Assembly (NCBI RefSeq): GCF_918741275.1
Contig: NZ_CAKKNA010000004.1
Location: forward strand, 124,001 to 188,000
DNA length: 64,000 nt
Direction: 5' to 3'
DNA from: Bacillus sp. CECT 9360
GTDB taxonomy: Bacteria > Bacillota > Bacilli > Bacillales > DSM-1321
The notes below the pieces were generated by a model that saw only the letters and a list, made by a program, of their open reading frames with translations, was not told the DNA's origin and made no database searches. Shown here in pieces: positions 27,316-35,824 of this stretch. Made by a program: the position numbers and the translations under genes. Each line of letters begins with the position of its first letter. Within the stretch, counting starts at the first letter, position 1.

Positions 27316-27936
27316 ATGAATACAACAGGATTGCTGCTAGCAGGCGGGAAATCAAGCAGAATGGGGACAAATAAAGCCATGCTTCCGATATCGGAAGAAG
27401 TGAGTATCCAGCAAATCGCTTCCGAATTAAGAAAAGCGGTCGGTGAAGTATATTTGATTACCAATTCACCGGCTGATTATACATTTCTGGACTTTCCGAT
27501 GCTCGAGGATGAATATGAAGGATTGGGTCCGCTTGCAGGGCTGCATGCAGGTATGCAAGCATCGAAAACGGACACGGTGTTCATTTCGGCTTGTGATATG
27601 CCATTTATAAGGGCTTCTCTCATTGAAGAAATGCTGGATAACTTAAAAAATTACGAGGCACTTGTCCCGGAGATCAATGGCAGGCTTCACCCTTTATTTG
27701 CCGTGTATCGAAAATCTTCAATTCCGCTGATTGTCTCATGTCTTGAAGAACGAAAACTCAGGATGCTGGATTTTCTTGAAAAGATCAATGTGAAAATAAT
27801 GAAAGAAACTGATTTCGAGCTATACGCGACACACAAAAAGCTCTTTCCTTATCTGTTTTATAACATGAATACGCCGCTTGAATATGAACACGCAAAAAGC
27901 ATGGAAGATGAAATGGCCCTTTATTTCCCCAAATAA
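27316..27936 (+). CDS. mobA: Molybdenum cofactor guanylyltransferase
   Basis: Transfers GMP from GTP to molybdopterin cofactor, making the MGD form. 206 residues with the nucleotide-binding LLAGGKSSRMGTNKAML (7-23), the GLGPLAGLHAGM loop, SACDMPFI and NGRLHPLFAVY. ATG 27316 after GGGAAGGGAG. Separate from, but same strand as, the moaE-moaD-moeB operon 160 bp on. Confidence 0.92.
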   Translation: MNTTGLLLAGGKSSRMGTNKAMLPISEEVSIQQIASELRKAVGEVYLITNSPADYTFLDFPMLEDEYEGLGPLAGLHAGMQASKTDTVFISACDMPFIRASLIEEMLDNLKNYEALVPEINGRLHPLFAVYRKSSIPLIVSCLEERKLRMLDFLEKINVKIMKETDFELYATHKKLFPYLFYNMNTPLEYEHAKSMEDEMALYFPK

Positions 27937-27969
27937 TTTTTCCAAGCCATAGGATGTTAATTATCCCCC

Positions 27970-27997
27970 TTAACTGTGTTAGGATTATGAATATAAT
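27970..27997 (+). promoter_or_regulatory. Promoter of the moaE operon
   Basis: TTAACT (27970-27975) and TATAAT (27992-27997) with 16 nt spacing, about 97 nt before moaE. Confidence 0.55.
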
Positions 27998-28093
27998 CAA
28001 GGAAGTTAATTGTGAGGCTTTAATCCAGTTAAAAGGGCAGATTATCCGACAGCCCGCTGATCTCATGATAATTTCATTAAAAAGGATGAGACA

Positions 28094-28558
28094 ATGAACT
28101 TTCAAATTTCGAAAAACCCCATCCAGGTTCAGGATGTAATCGATAAGGTTGTTGCAAGGGAAGCCGGTGCAGTTACCACATTTATTGGGACCGTCAGAGA
28201 GCTGACAAAAGGTAAAAAGACTCTTTTTCTCATATATGAAGCCTATGAATCAATGGCCGTAAAAAAGCTGGAACAGATCGGCAAGGAAATTAATGAACGC
28301 TGGCCTGATGCGCATGTTGCGATCACCCACCGTGTCGGCAAGCTTGACATTACGGATGTAGCCGTGGTGATCGCGGTAAGTACTCCGCATCGCAATGATG
28401 CCTATGAAGCTAATCGATATGCGATAGAAAGAATCAAAGAAATAGTCCCGATCTGGAAAAAAGAACATTGGGAAGACGGAGAAAAGTGGATCGGGGATCA
28501 GTTGGAAACCGTTCGTTATCCGTCTGGGAAGCCTGAAAAGGAGGATTTACATGATTAA
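28094..28558 (+). CDS. moaE: Molybdopterin synthase large subunit
   Basis: Catalytic subunit that uses thiocarboxylated MoaD to convert precursor Z (cPMP) into molybdopterin. 154 residues with AGAVTTFIGTVRE (about 25-37), LIYEAYESMAVKKL, ITHRVGKLDITDVAVVIAVS, HRNDAYEA and the catalytic lysines in PIWKKEHWEDG. Overlaps moaD by 8 bp. Confidence 0.94.
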   Translation: MNFQISKNPIQVQDVIDKVVAREAGAVTTFIGTVRELTKGKKTLFLIYEAYESMAVKKLEQIGKEINERWPDAHVAITHRVGKLDITDVAVVIAVSTPHRNDAYEANRYAIERIKEIVPIWKKEHWEDGEKWIGDQLETVRYPSGKPEKEDLHD

Positions 28559-28784
28559 AGTACTCTTTTTTGCACATTTAAAGGATGCTGTCGGCAATGA
28601 GGAAGTTTCCGTAGAAGGAACGGAATGGACCGTTGCCGAGTTAAAGAATAAAATGGCCACTGATTACGGGTTGGAAGAATTGAATACAGTCATGACGGCT
28701 GTTAATGAAGAATTTGCCGATGACGAAACGGTTCTTTCAGATGGGGATACCGTTGCTTTTATTCCCCCGGTCAGCGGCGGGTGA
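28551..28784 (+). CDS. moaD: Molybdopterin synthase sulfur carrier subunit
   Basis: 77-residue ubiquitin-like protein starting MIKVLFFAHLKDAVG and ending in the obligatory Gly-Gly (PPVSGG), which is adenylated by MoeB and thiocarboxylated. Its start overlaps moaE and its stop lies about 20 bp before the moeB ATG. Confidence 0.94.
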   Translation: MIKVLFFAHLKDAVGNEEVSVEGTEWTVAELKNKMATDYGLEELNTVMTAVNEEFADDETVLSDGDTVAFIPPVSGG

Positions 28785-28804
28785 CAGGTGGGGGAGAGTC
28801 AATC

Positions 28805-29824
28805 ATGGATGGACGCTATTCACGGCAAACATTGTTTTCTCCAATTGGGGAAAAAGGACAAGCAAAAATACGCAGCAAACATGTACTGCTCGTGGGTGCG
28901 GGCGCATTAGGATCCGCGAACGCCGAATTTTTGACGAGGGCTGGCATCGGCAAGCTGACGATTGTTGATCGAGATTATGTTGAAGCAAGCAACTTGCAGA
29001 GACAGCAATTATATACAGAAAAAGATGTACGGGAGAAGCTTCCGAAAGCAGAGGCAGCTAAGATGCATTGCCATGATATCAACGGAGAAGTTGAAATTGA
29101 GGCCGTAATTATCGATGGAACCGCTTTGACGCTCGAGCCGTTGCTTTCAGGTGTATCTTTGATCATTGATGCGACCGATAACTTTGAGACTAGGATGGTG
29201 ATCAATGATTTATCCCAAAAGCATAAAATTCCGTGGATTTATGGTGCGTGTGTCGGCAGTGTTGGAATGAGCTTTACAATTATTCCTGGAGTGACGCCCT
29301 GTTTGAATTGTCTGCTCCGTTCGATTCCGATCCAGGGGATGACATGCGATACAGGCGGTATTATTTCACCTGCGGTACAAATGGTTGTCGCTCATCAAAA
29401 TGCCGAAGCTTTGAAGATTCTGGTCGAGGATTATGAGGCGGTCCGCCCGGGTTTTTCAACGTTTGATCTTTGGCGAAACCAATACCAAACAATGAAAGTC
29501 GGCAAAGCAAAGAAAAGTGATTGTCTATCATGCGGGGAAGCGCCGACTTATCCATTTTTAACGCTGGAGAATGCCACAAAGACAACGGTTCTTTGCGGCA
29601 GGGACACTGTTCAAGTACGGCCACCGAACCCGCGGAAGTTGCAGCTGGACAAGCTGGGGAGCGATCTTTTGGCAAGCGGATATACCGTGAAATCTAATCC
29701 ATTCCTGTTGTCGCTTGAGACAGATGATGAACGGATGGTCATTTTTCATGATGGACGCGCCCTCATTCACGGTACAAAGGACATGGCGCATGCCAAGGCG
29801 TTATATCAAAGGATTTTGGGATAA
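28805..29824 (+). CDS. moeB: Molybdopterin-synthase adenylyltransferase (ThiF/MoeB family)
   Basis: Activates the MoaD C-terminus by adenylation; it may also serve ThiS. 339 residues from ATG 28805 (GGGGGAGAG upstream). ATP-binding GAGALGSANAEFL (about 30-42), DRDYVEASNLQRQ, TDNFETRMVIND, the catalytic cysteine segment TCDTGGIISP, and Zn-binding CLNCLL and CLSCGE pairs. A C-terminal extension of about 80 residues is not a recognisable rhodanese domain. Confidence 0.9.
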   Translation: MDGRYSRQTLFSPIGEKGQAKIRSKHVLLVGAGALGSANAEFLTRAGIGKLTIVDRDYVEASNLQRQQLYTEKDVREKLPKAEAAKMHCHDINGEVEIEAVIIDGTALTLEPLLSGVSLIIDATDNFETRMVINDLSQKHKIPWIYGACVGSVGMSFTIIPGVTPCLNCLLRSIPIQGMTCDTGGIISPAVQMVVAHQNAEALKILVEDYEAVRPGFSTFDLWRNQYQTMKVGKAKKSDCLSCGEAPTYPFLTLENATKTTVLCGRDTVQVRPPNPRKLQLDKLGSDLLASGYTVKSNPFLLSLETDDERMVIFHDGRALIHGTKDMAHAKALYQRILG

Positions 29825-29830
29825 TGAAAA

Positions 29831-29864
29831 AAAGAGGCAGGCTCCACTTGGGGCCCGCCTCTTT
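29831..29864. terminator. Bidirectional terminator between moeB and the stress gene
   Basis: AAAGAGGC (29831-29838) and GCCTCTTT (29857-29864) with A-rich sequence on the left and a short T run on the right, between convergent genes. Confidence 0.75.
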
Positions 29865-29878
29865 CCATGAATAAGCGA

Positions 29879-30208
29879 TTAATTTACTTCTTTGCTGGCG
29901 ACAAGAACAACTTTGCCTTTATCGAGATCTACTTCATATTGTTCCGCTTCCGTCTTACTCAAGCCAAGAGAACTCATTTTGGAACGAAGCTCATCGCCTC
30001 GGGACTTAAACATGTTTCCAACTGAATCAAGCAATCCTTGTTCTTTCATGCCGATTCCTTCCGTATCTGTATTTTCTGTCAAATGTTCAGAACGGTTTTT
30101 ATCATGTGCAAATAAATAAAGATTTTCTTTTGAGTAACCTGATGTTAACAAATGATCAATTTTTTCCTTCGCTTGGACTCCGTTTTCTATCACGTGTACT
30201 TGATACAT
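29879..30208 (-). CDS. General stress protein, YflT/GspM-like
   Basis: 109-residue soluble protein beginning YQVHVIENGVQAKEKIDHLL, with a flavodoxin-like GYSKENLYLFAHDKNRSEHL segment and a C-terminal LSKTEAEQYEVDLDKGKVVLVAS, as in the YflT domain (general stress protein 17M). In B. subtilis these belong to the SigB regulon, but I could not find a clear SigB promoter here. Strong AAGGAGGAA site before ATG 30208. Confidence 0.82.
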   Translation of the reverse strand: MYQVHVIENGVQAKEKIDHLLTSGYSKENLYLFAHDKNRSEHLTENTDTEGIGMKEQGLLDSVGNMFKSRGDELRSKMSSLGLSKTEAEQYEVDLDKGKVVLVASKEVN

Positions 30209-30354
30209 AAAAATTCCTCCTTAAGGGTTACTAGATTTGTTATTCGTTTGATTTATTGAGATGCTGTACAGCCATATTATATATTTAGCCTAAAACGGTC
30301 CCCGTAAAACATCTTTTTTTGGATTTATTCCAAACCATGACTCTAGATGGCGGT

Positions 30355-31800
30355 TTAAAAGGTTGTGAACCGAAATGCCTTTTGAATTCGATAAAGCACA
30401 TATTTAATGACAGGCAGCTTATCTTGATAATCCTCATAATCGGCTGTATATGTGCCATCTTCGTTCGACCAGATGCGATTGAAGTATGCTTCAACATCTT
30501 TGGTGATTTGTTCGGACCCTGATGCTTGGATTTTAACATTAGCTTCAAGGTTATAATCATCCAGGTTACGTTCTGTATAGTTGGCTGAACCGCCAATGAT
30601 TACATGATCTTCCGGCTTTTGGATGTACAATAGCTTTGAATGGTACTGCTCCTTCTCCGTCTTATACCAGCGGATTTCAATGTTGTCCTCCCCTAATTCT
30701 TGAAACTCGGCTGCGACAGGCAGATTGGGAAGCCCGATTTTTTCGGAACCGAAGGCATTTTGGTTCGGATCCAGCACCATTTTGATTTTGACCCCACGCT
30801 TAGCGGCATCGGTTAGCGCCTCAACGACTTTGCGGTCGGCAATATAATACATCCCGAGCCAGATTCGGTCCCCTTTCCTAGTGTCATGAATGCTTGCTAG
30901 CACATGTTGATAAATCTTGCCTTCCGTTAGAAATTGTACTTTTATCGGTCCTTCTCGTTCAGGCTTTTTTTCATATACGGGAAATTTATCGGGTCCTTTG
31001 GAAAACCGTCCGACGGCTTCCTCAGCCTTGATAAAATCCCCGATAATGTTCCCATCCATTCGAAAAGCGATATTGGAGTGAAAGCCGCTTGCGTCATGCG
31101 GGTTGGCAGATGAAATAATCGCTGTTTTCTCGGTGGCCAGGAGCTTTCTATGATTTGCCTTGATGTTCAACAGGCGCAAATACGAACGGAAGGTAACTTT
31201 TGGGGCATTGCTTGCCATCGGATTGCGAATCCATCCATAACCGCTTTCGCCGAACCATTGAAAAAAGGTCCGATAGACTCCGGAATAGAGCGGATTGGAA
31301 TCGCGCAGGCGATCAAGGTTAGTGATTACTACTTCGACTCCATGGTCCTTCAATGTCTCAATTTCCTTTAATTTATATGCTTGATAGGATGTATTCACTT
31401 CATCTGTAATGAAGATTACTCTCAGATTGGGCTTTGCTTTACTTTGTTCGACTATTTTTTTGGTCAATGTTTCGCTGATATTTGGGAACTTTACTTTTTC
31501 ATCATAATAGCCGTTAAAAAGGAACATATCGATGACAATATACGATTCTGCTTCTTCAATAGCATGATAAATCTCTTCGAAAATTCTTCGTTCATGCTGA
31601 ATTTCCCCATTTCGATCCTTATATGAAAGATCATATAGGAAGTCGACATCATCCACCTGGTGGATCTCCCCTTCATAGGAAACACCATCAGGAAGCGGTT
31701 TATACTGGTTATATGAAATGATAATCGTAACGATTATGATAATGATGGCTGGTATATAAAAGCGTTTTTTCGCATACCATGATTTTTTCTCTTTTTTCAT
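30355..31800 (-). CDS. Phospholipase D-like membrane protein
   Basis: 481 residues from ATG 31800 (GGGGGAACAGGC upstream; the longer frame to 32133 is not needed). An N-terminal membrane anchor FYIPAIIIIIVTIIISY is followed by two PLDc domains with HKD motifs: NHRKLLATEKTAIISSAN and QYHSKLLYIQKPEDHVIIGGSAN. The first motif has HRK but a variant Asp position. Distinct from the cardiolipin synthase at 51.5 kb. It likely acts on phospholipids at the membrane, though nuclease or synthase activity cannot be excluded. Confidence 0.85.
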   Translation of the reverse strand: MKKEKKSWYAKKRFYIPAIIIIIVTIIISYNQYKPLPDGVSYEGEIHQVDDVDFLYDLSYKDRNGEIQHERRIFEEIYHAIEEAESYIVIDMFLFNGYYDEKVKFPNISETLTKKIVEQSKAKPNLRVIFITDEVNTSYQAYKLKEIETLKDHGVEVVITNLDRLRDSNPLYSGVYRTFFQWFGESGYGWIRNPMASNAPKVTFRSYLRLLNIKANHRKLLATEKTAIISSANPHDASGFHSNIAFRMDGNIIGDFIKAEEAVGRFSKGPDKFPVYEKKPEREGPIKVQFLTEGKIYQHVLASIHDTRKGDRIWLGMYYIADRKVVEALTDAAKRGVKIKMVLDPNQNAFGSEKIGLPNLPVAAEFQELGEDNIEIRWYKTEKEQYHSKLLYIQKPEDHVIIGGSANYTERNLDDYNLEANVKIQASGSEQITKDVEAYFNRIWSNEDGTYTADYEDYQDKLPVIKYVLYRIQKAFRFTTF

Positions 31801-31980
31801 GCCTGTTCCCCCAAATAAGAATTTGTCATCTCTTATATATATCCAAAAGGAGGGTGTCAAGAAACCTAGCAAGCAAGCATTGTTTTTCTTAGGTCCCAAA
31901 ATAGAATCCAATTTCATGCCCGGAATTCGATACCAGCCTGCGGTTATCGTATAATATGGTATAGAGGGGAGTGCTTTTAT

Positions 31981-32661
31981 ATGGCAAATGAAGTATTGCA
32001 TAACGATTGGCAACACGTACTGTCGGTTGAATTTACGAAGGATTATTATAAGCGGCTTCGGGAATTTCTGAAGCAGGAATATAGCAATCATACAATCTAC
32101 CCGGCTGCCGGTGACATCTTGAATGCACTGCATTTAACCCCATATGAAAAAGTGAAAGTCGTCATTTTGGGACAGGACCCTTACCATGGACCGAACCAGG
32201 CTCACGGACTTAGTTTTTCCGTAAAGCCCGGCGTGCGCTTGCCGCCTTCCTTAAAAAATATATTTAAAGAACTACACGATGACATTGACTGCACCATTCC
32301 GAATAACGGATATTTAGTGGAATGGGCTGAGCAGGGCGTACTGCTTTTGAACACTGTCTTGACAGTGCGTGAGGGTGAAGCCAACTCACATCGCGGCAAA
32401 GGGTGGGAAAATTTTACGAATAAAGTGATCACCAGTTTAAGTGATAGAGATAAACCTATGGTCTTCGTCCTTTGGGGAAAGCCTGCGCAAGGCAAGATTC
32501 CGTTAATAGATGCGAGTAAACATCATATCATCACGTCCGCGCATCCCAGTCCGCTGTCCGCAAGAAGGGGATTCTTCGGAAGCCGTCCCTTTTCTCAGGT
32601 AAACGACCGCTTAAGTGCATGGGGAGAAGAAGAAATCCATTGGCAGATTTCCAACCGGTGA
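31981..32661 (+). CDS. ung: Uracil-DNA glycosylase
   Basis: Removes uracil from DNA. 226 residues, normal family-1 size. The water-activating motif [18 protein letters not shown] (about 63-80) and the DNA-intercalation loop [20 protein letters not shown] (about 185-204) are both intact, with [12 protein letters not shown] between. ATG 31981 is preceded by GAGGGGAG. First gene of the B. subtilis-like ywd block. Confidence 0.96.
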   Translation: MANEVLHNDWQHVLSVEFTKDYYKRLREFLKQEYSNHTIYPAAGDILNALHLTPYEKVKVVILGQDPYHGPNQAHGLSFSVKPGVRLPPSLKNIFKELHDDIDCTIPNNGYLVEWAEQGVLLLNTVLTVREGEANSHRGKGWENFTNKVITSLSDRDKPMVFVLWGKPAQGKIPLIDASKHHIITSAHPSPLSARRGFFGSRPFSQVNDRLSAWGEEEIHWQISNR

Positions 32662-32695
32662 GTGAAAGTTGAAGCAATAGCGAGGTTATAAAGCG

Positions 32696-32878
32696 ATGGT
32701 TGAAAAAATAAACTGTATGTCATGCAAGCATTATTATATAACCTGGGACCCTCAGTTTCCGAAAGGATGTAAGGCCTTTCAGTTTAAAACATCCATGATT
32801 CCTTCCCAGGAAGTATTTCGTTCATCAGGACAGCCATGCATGAAATATGAGAAAAAGCCTGTTACAAAAAAGATTTAG
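32696..32878 (+). CDS. Small four-cysteine protein downstream of ung
   Basis: 60-residue protein with CMSCKHYYITWD (Cys7, Cys10), a GCKAF cysteine and SSGQPCMKY, ending in KKPVTKKI. The spacing suggests a small zinc-binding knuckle. It resembles short conserved Firmicute proteins found next to ung; no function is known to me. GAGGTT lies 10 nt upstream. Its last 12 codons and downstream bases are duplicated, imperfectly, at 33233-33292 beyond the tandem array. Confidence 0.75.
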   Translation: MVEKINCMSCKHYYITWDPQFPKGCKAFQFKTSMIPSQEVFRSSGQPCMKYEKKPVTKKI

Positions 32879-32901
32879 CTCTTTCGAATAACTTTCGCAA
32901 C
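32842..32901 (+). repeat. Left flank direct repeat of the phrase array
   Basis: 60 bp starting GAAATATGAGAAAAA and ending CTTTCGCAAC. It covers the end and stop codon of the small cysteine gene. Repeated with about eight substitutions at 33233-33292. Confidence 0.85.
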
Positions 32902-33240
32902 CAAAGTCCCCGTTGCCGGCAACAAAATCGAAATATCGGCAACAAACAAAGGAACTGGCAACAAAACTAAAATTTTGGCAACGAAAGTCCTCGTTCCGGC
33001 AACAAAACCAGTTAACCCGGCAACAAAATCGAAATATCGGCAACAAAAAAAGGGACTGGCAACAAAATTAAAATTTTGGCAACGAAAGTCCTCGTCTCGG
33101 CAACAAAACCAGTTAAACCGGCAACAAAATCGAAATATCGGCAACAAAAAAAGGGACTGGCAACAAAATTAAAATTCCGGCAACCAAAATCCCCGTTGCG
33201 GCAATAAAACCAGTTAACCCGGCAACAAAATCGAAATATG
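32898..33240 (+). repeat. Higher-order tandem phrase array, GGCAAC family
   Basis: About 17 phrases of 19-21 nt, each beginning GGCAACAAAA (or CGCAACCAAA, GGCAACGAAA) with a variable second half. Five different phrases recur in fixed order (ending AACCAGTTAACCC, AATCGAAATATC, AAAAGGGACT, AATTAAAATTTT, GAAAGTCCTCG), giving a super-repeat of about 101 bp present roughly three times. Occupies most of the 32879-33386 spacer. It is not coding on either strand in a credible way. Confidence 0.9.
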
Positions 33241-33292
33241 AGAAAAAATATGTTACAAAAAAGCTTTAGCTCTTCCGAGTAGCTTTCGAAAC
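33233..33292 (+). repeat. Right flank direct repeat of the phrase array
   Basis: Imperfect copy of 32842-32901, including the former gene end (GAAATATGAGAAAAA, TTTAGCTCTTCCGAG). It lies 391 bp from the original and directly abuts the last phrase. Confidence 0.85.
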
Positions 33293-33386
33293 AACCGGGG
33301 TCGGAAGAACAGGCATCTTTGTTTATAAGTAAGTTTTTTGATATGCTATTAAACAGTTTAACTGAAACTTTTATGAGGTGGGGTAC

Positions 33387-33677
33387 ATGGATATTTCTTC
33401 AGATAAAGTGCTGGATAAAATAGAAGAGCTTGTAACGAAAGCCAAACATACAGAGTCCCGGGAAAAACTGGGTGGATACGCTACTGCGATTCAAGCATTG
33501 TGTGATTTATTGCTTGAAGAGAGAATCGGAATAGAAAATGATCCTACCGCGGGTTACACTTCCGACCGTCAGCTACCTGTTGTGAGCCAGGCCGCACAAC
33601 CCATATCGGTGTCTATGCCGACATCAAAGCCGGTAAAGATGGATGATGCAAATGGGGATTCTTTGTTTGATTTTTAA
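33387..33677 (+). CDS. ywdI: YwdI family protein
   Basis: 96-residue soluble protein: MDISSDKVLDKIEEL followed by a helical TESREKLGGYATAIQALCDLLLEE and a Ser/Pro-rich tail ending SLFDF. It matches YwdI (DUF5327) in size, N-terminal helix pair and position between ung and ywdK. ATG 33387 follows GAGGTGGGG. Function unknown. Confidence 0.82.
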   Translation: MDISSDKVLDKIEELVTKAKHTESREKLGGYATAIQALCDLLLEERIGIENDPTAGYTSDRQLPVVSQAAQPISVSMPTSKPVKMDDANGDSLFDF

Positions 33678-33704
33678 TATTGTAAATTGAGAGGAGTTTT
33701 TATA

Positions 33705-34073
33705 TTGAAGCTGTTTATTATTTTAGGGGCAATCAATGCCTTTATTGCTGTTGCTCTTGGTGCATTCGGGGCTCATGGTTTAGAAGGAAGAATTCCTGAT
33801 AAATACTTAGAAACATGGAAAACGGCGGTTACATATCAAATGTTCCATGCAACCGGATTGATGATCGTCGCTCTTATCTCAGGTAAAATTGGCGGACCGC
33901 TTATGACCTGGTCAGGCTGGTTAATGTTTATTGGCATCATTTTGTTCTCAGGCAGCCTTTTTGTATTGAGTGTTACGCAAATTAAAATATTGGGTGCAAT
34001 CACTCCTTTAGGCGGAGTTTCCTTCCTGGCTGCATGGGTGCTGTTCATTGTGGCTGTATACAAGAACTTATGA
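33705..34073 (+). CDS. ywdK: DUF423 membrane protein YwdK
   Basis: 122 residues from TTG 33705 (AGAGGAG 9 nt upstream). Four hydrophobic segments with the DUF423 signature INAFIAVALGAFGAHGLEGR near the N-terminus and PLGGVSFLAAWVLF near the end. Small inner-membrane protein of unknown role, in its B. subtilis-like place after ywdI. Confidence 0.88.
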   Translation: MKLFIILGAINAFIAVALGAFGAHGLEGRIPDKYLETWKTAVTYQMFHATGLMIVALISGKIGGPLMTWSGWLMFIGIILFSGSLFVLSVTQIKILGAITPLGGVSFLAAWVLFIVAVYKNL

Positions 34074-34080
34074 CAAATTG

Positions 34081-34130
34081 AGGATGGCTTTTTGGGAATG
34101 TTCAAGATTCCTTAAAAGCCATCCTCTTTT
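34081..34130 (+). terminator. Terminator after ywdK
   Basis: AGGATGGCTTTT and AAAAGCCATCCT form a perfect 12 bp stem followed by CTTTT, between convergent ywdK and gerQ. Confidence 0.85.
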
Positions 34131-34145
34131 AATTATGTTCTTTCC

Positions 34146-34682
34146 TTACCTTGGGGGATAAACGGAAAGGTTCGTGGTTCCGCCGTAGGGATAATCATAT
34201 TCGATTTCTTCTTCGAATGTAACATAATCGACAGCGACCATCAGAATCAGGTAGCGGGCTCCGGTTTGCGGGTCACTCAGAATGACATGATCACGGCCGG
34301 CCGCTTCGATTATCCCTTTGAAAACCTTAGCATTCCATTCTTTATTGCCTTCAAATGTAGCGTAAACGGTTGCTAATTTACCTCTATTCAGACGAAGGAT
34401 ATTTTCAATGTACGAAGCTTCAGCAGGCAGCATACCCTGCATTTGTGACCCTGGCGGAGCAGGCTGGGCACCAGGCGCGGCTTGCATATTTCCCTGTGGT
34501 GGTGGGGGGGAGCCCATGCCTCCCTGTGCCATCTGATTCTGGGAGTAGCCTCCCGGCGGATATTGCGTGTACTGCGGCTCCTGGCGCTGGGCGGGATTTA
34601 CATTTGCATAAGGATAGTAGGGAACTCCTCCCGGATACCCGTAGTTTCCCTGTGAACTCTTGTTGTTGTTTTGCTGACTCAT
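34146..34682 (-). CDS. gerQ: Spore coat protein GerQ
   Basis: 178 residues. The N-terminal half is Gln/Gly/Pro/Tyr-rich (SSQGNYGYPGGVPYYPY) and the C-terminal half conserved: ASYIENILRLNRGKLATVY, then FEGNKEWNAKVFKGIIEAAG and YLILMVAVDYVTFEEE. In B. subtilis GerQ is a coat protein crosslinked by transglutaminase and needed for CwlJ localisation and germination. ATG 34682 follows GGAGGGAAA. Presence indicates an endospore former. Confidence 0.92.
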   Translation of the reverse strand: MSQQNNNKSSQGNYGYPGGVPYYPYANVNPAQRQEPQYTQYPPGGYSQNQMAQGGMGSPPPPQGNMQAAPGAQPAPPGSQMQGMLPAEASYIENILRLNRGKLATVYATFEGNKEWNAKVFKGIIEAAGRDHVILSDPQTGARYLILMVAVDYVTFEEEIEYDYPYGGTTNLSVYPPR

Positions 34683-34795
34683 CAATTTCCCTCCAAATCG
34701 TTAAATTATTTAAGGCAGGACACGAATGATTAGAAGAAATCCTCACTATTTCATATGTATGGGTGGAGGTTATCTTTTATGACTGCAAAATAAAA

Positions 34796-34818
34796 AAGCC
34801 CCCAAAGGAGGGGGCTTT
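34796..34818 (-). terminator. Terminator of hemQ
   Basis: AAAGCCCCC and GGGGGCTTT stem with loop AAAGGA (plus-strand view). On the minus strand it ends in TTTTTTATTTTG just after the hemQ stop. Confidence 0.85.
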
Positions 34819-34823
34819 CGTAA

Positions 34824-35567
34824 TTATACGTGCAAAAAGGATTGAATCTTTTCTTCGGGAAGAATATTGCCAACGTAGAAGGCACCAAATTCGCCGTAGC
34901 GGGCGCTTACTTCGTCAAAACGCATTTCATAAACGAGTTTCTTGAATTGAAGGACATCATCGGCGAATAAGGTAACACCCCATTCATAGTCGTCAAAGCC
35001 GACAGAGCCGGTAATGATTTGTTTTACTTTCCCTGCATATTGGCGGCCGATCATCCCGTGTGAGCGCATCATGCTGCGACGATCTTCCATTGGGAGCATG
35101 TACCAGTTTTCTTCACCCTGGCGGCGCTTGTCCATTGGATAGAAGCAGACATGCTTTGATTTCGGAAGAATCGGATACAAGCGAGCCTGGAATTGAGGGT
35201 TTTGGTAAGGATCCTCGTCCTCCGGCAGGTAATTCCCCAATTCTACAACAGAAACATACGAATAGGCGGGAATGGTATACTCGGCAAGCTTGGACTTATT
35301 GAATTCCATTTCAATTTCGTTTAATTCCTCCATTGTAGGGCGAACAAACATTAACATAAAATCGGCTTTTTGGCCAACGATAGAATAAAGGGCATGACTG
35401 CCTTCTTTTTTGCTTTGGGTTTTATTCCATTTTTCCAATAAACTATTGAATTCTGAAATAGCCGCCTGGCGTTCGTCGCTCGTAAGCATTTTCCATGAAG
35501 TCCAGTCAATCAGCCGGAAGTCGTGCAGGCTATACCAGCCATCAAGTGTTTGTGCAGGTTCACTCAT
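34824..35567 (-). CDS. hemQ: Coproheme decarboxylase HemQ
   Basis: 247-residue chlorite-dismutase-like protein that decarboxylates coproheme to heme b in the Gram-positive pathway. [13 protein letters not shown] start, the [17 protein letters not shown] segment with the catalytic tyrosine of Firmicute HemQ, and the proximal histidine in [18 protein letters not shown] 35567 has AGGAGTGATC upstream. Divergent from pta. Confidence 0.93.
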   Translation of the reverse strand: MSEPAQTLDGWYSLHDFRLIDWTSWKMLTSDERQAAISEFNSLLEKWNKTQSKKEGSHALYSIVGQKADFMLMFVRPTMEELNEIEMEFNKSKLAEYTIPAYSYVSVVELGNYLPEDEDPYQNPQFQARLYPILPKSKHVCFYPMDKRRQGEENWYMLPMEDRRSMMRSHGMIGRQYAGKVKQIITGSVGFDDYEWGVTLFADDVLQFKKLVYEMRFDEVSARYGEFGAFYVGNILPEEKIQSFLHV

Positions 35568-35609
35568 TACGATCACTCCTATATCTCTTTAATTACATCC
35601 ATACTATAC

Positions 35610-35628
35610 CATAGTATAAATTAAAGAT
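35610..35628. promoter_or_regulatory. Palindrome upstream of hemQ
   Basis: ATACTAT-ACC-ATAGTAT is a perfect 7 bp inverted repeat about 45 nt before the hemQ start. It could be an operator; no known consensus is matched convincingly. Confidence 0.35.
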
Positions 35629-35824
35629 AATTTCTCAAGTTCTTATTCGCTATTTGTTCGGAAAATGTTCATATTTTTAAAAATGTCCGAACTGGTAAAA
35701 TATAAACATAAGGATGATTGAAATGGAATAATAAGCAATGGGTTTAACAAAAGAAAAAAAGGAAATCATTCTAAAAGAAACCTTATTAAAATGTTGTTAT
35801 TTTCGGAATTTAATAATATTTTTA

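Noticed and set aside
27937-28093. Moco riboswitch upstream of moaE
   Set aside because: None of the conserved Moco RNA segments could be matched; only a plain promoter is visible.
31801-32133. N-terminal extension of the phospholipase D protein
   Set aside because: It would overlap the start of ung. The ATG at 31800 has a GGGGG site and begins just before a membrane anchor.
32825-33172. Overlapping plus- and minus-strand ORFs across the GGCAAC array (Cys/Phe-rich peptides)
   Set aside because: The frames simply follow the tandem phrases; there is no ribosome site and the composition is implausible.
32898-33240. CRISPR array
   Set aside because: Repeated words are about 10 nt with 9-11 nt variable parts, phrases recur in fixed order and no cas genes are present.
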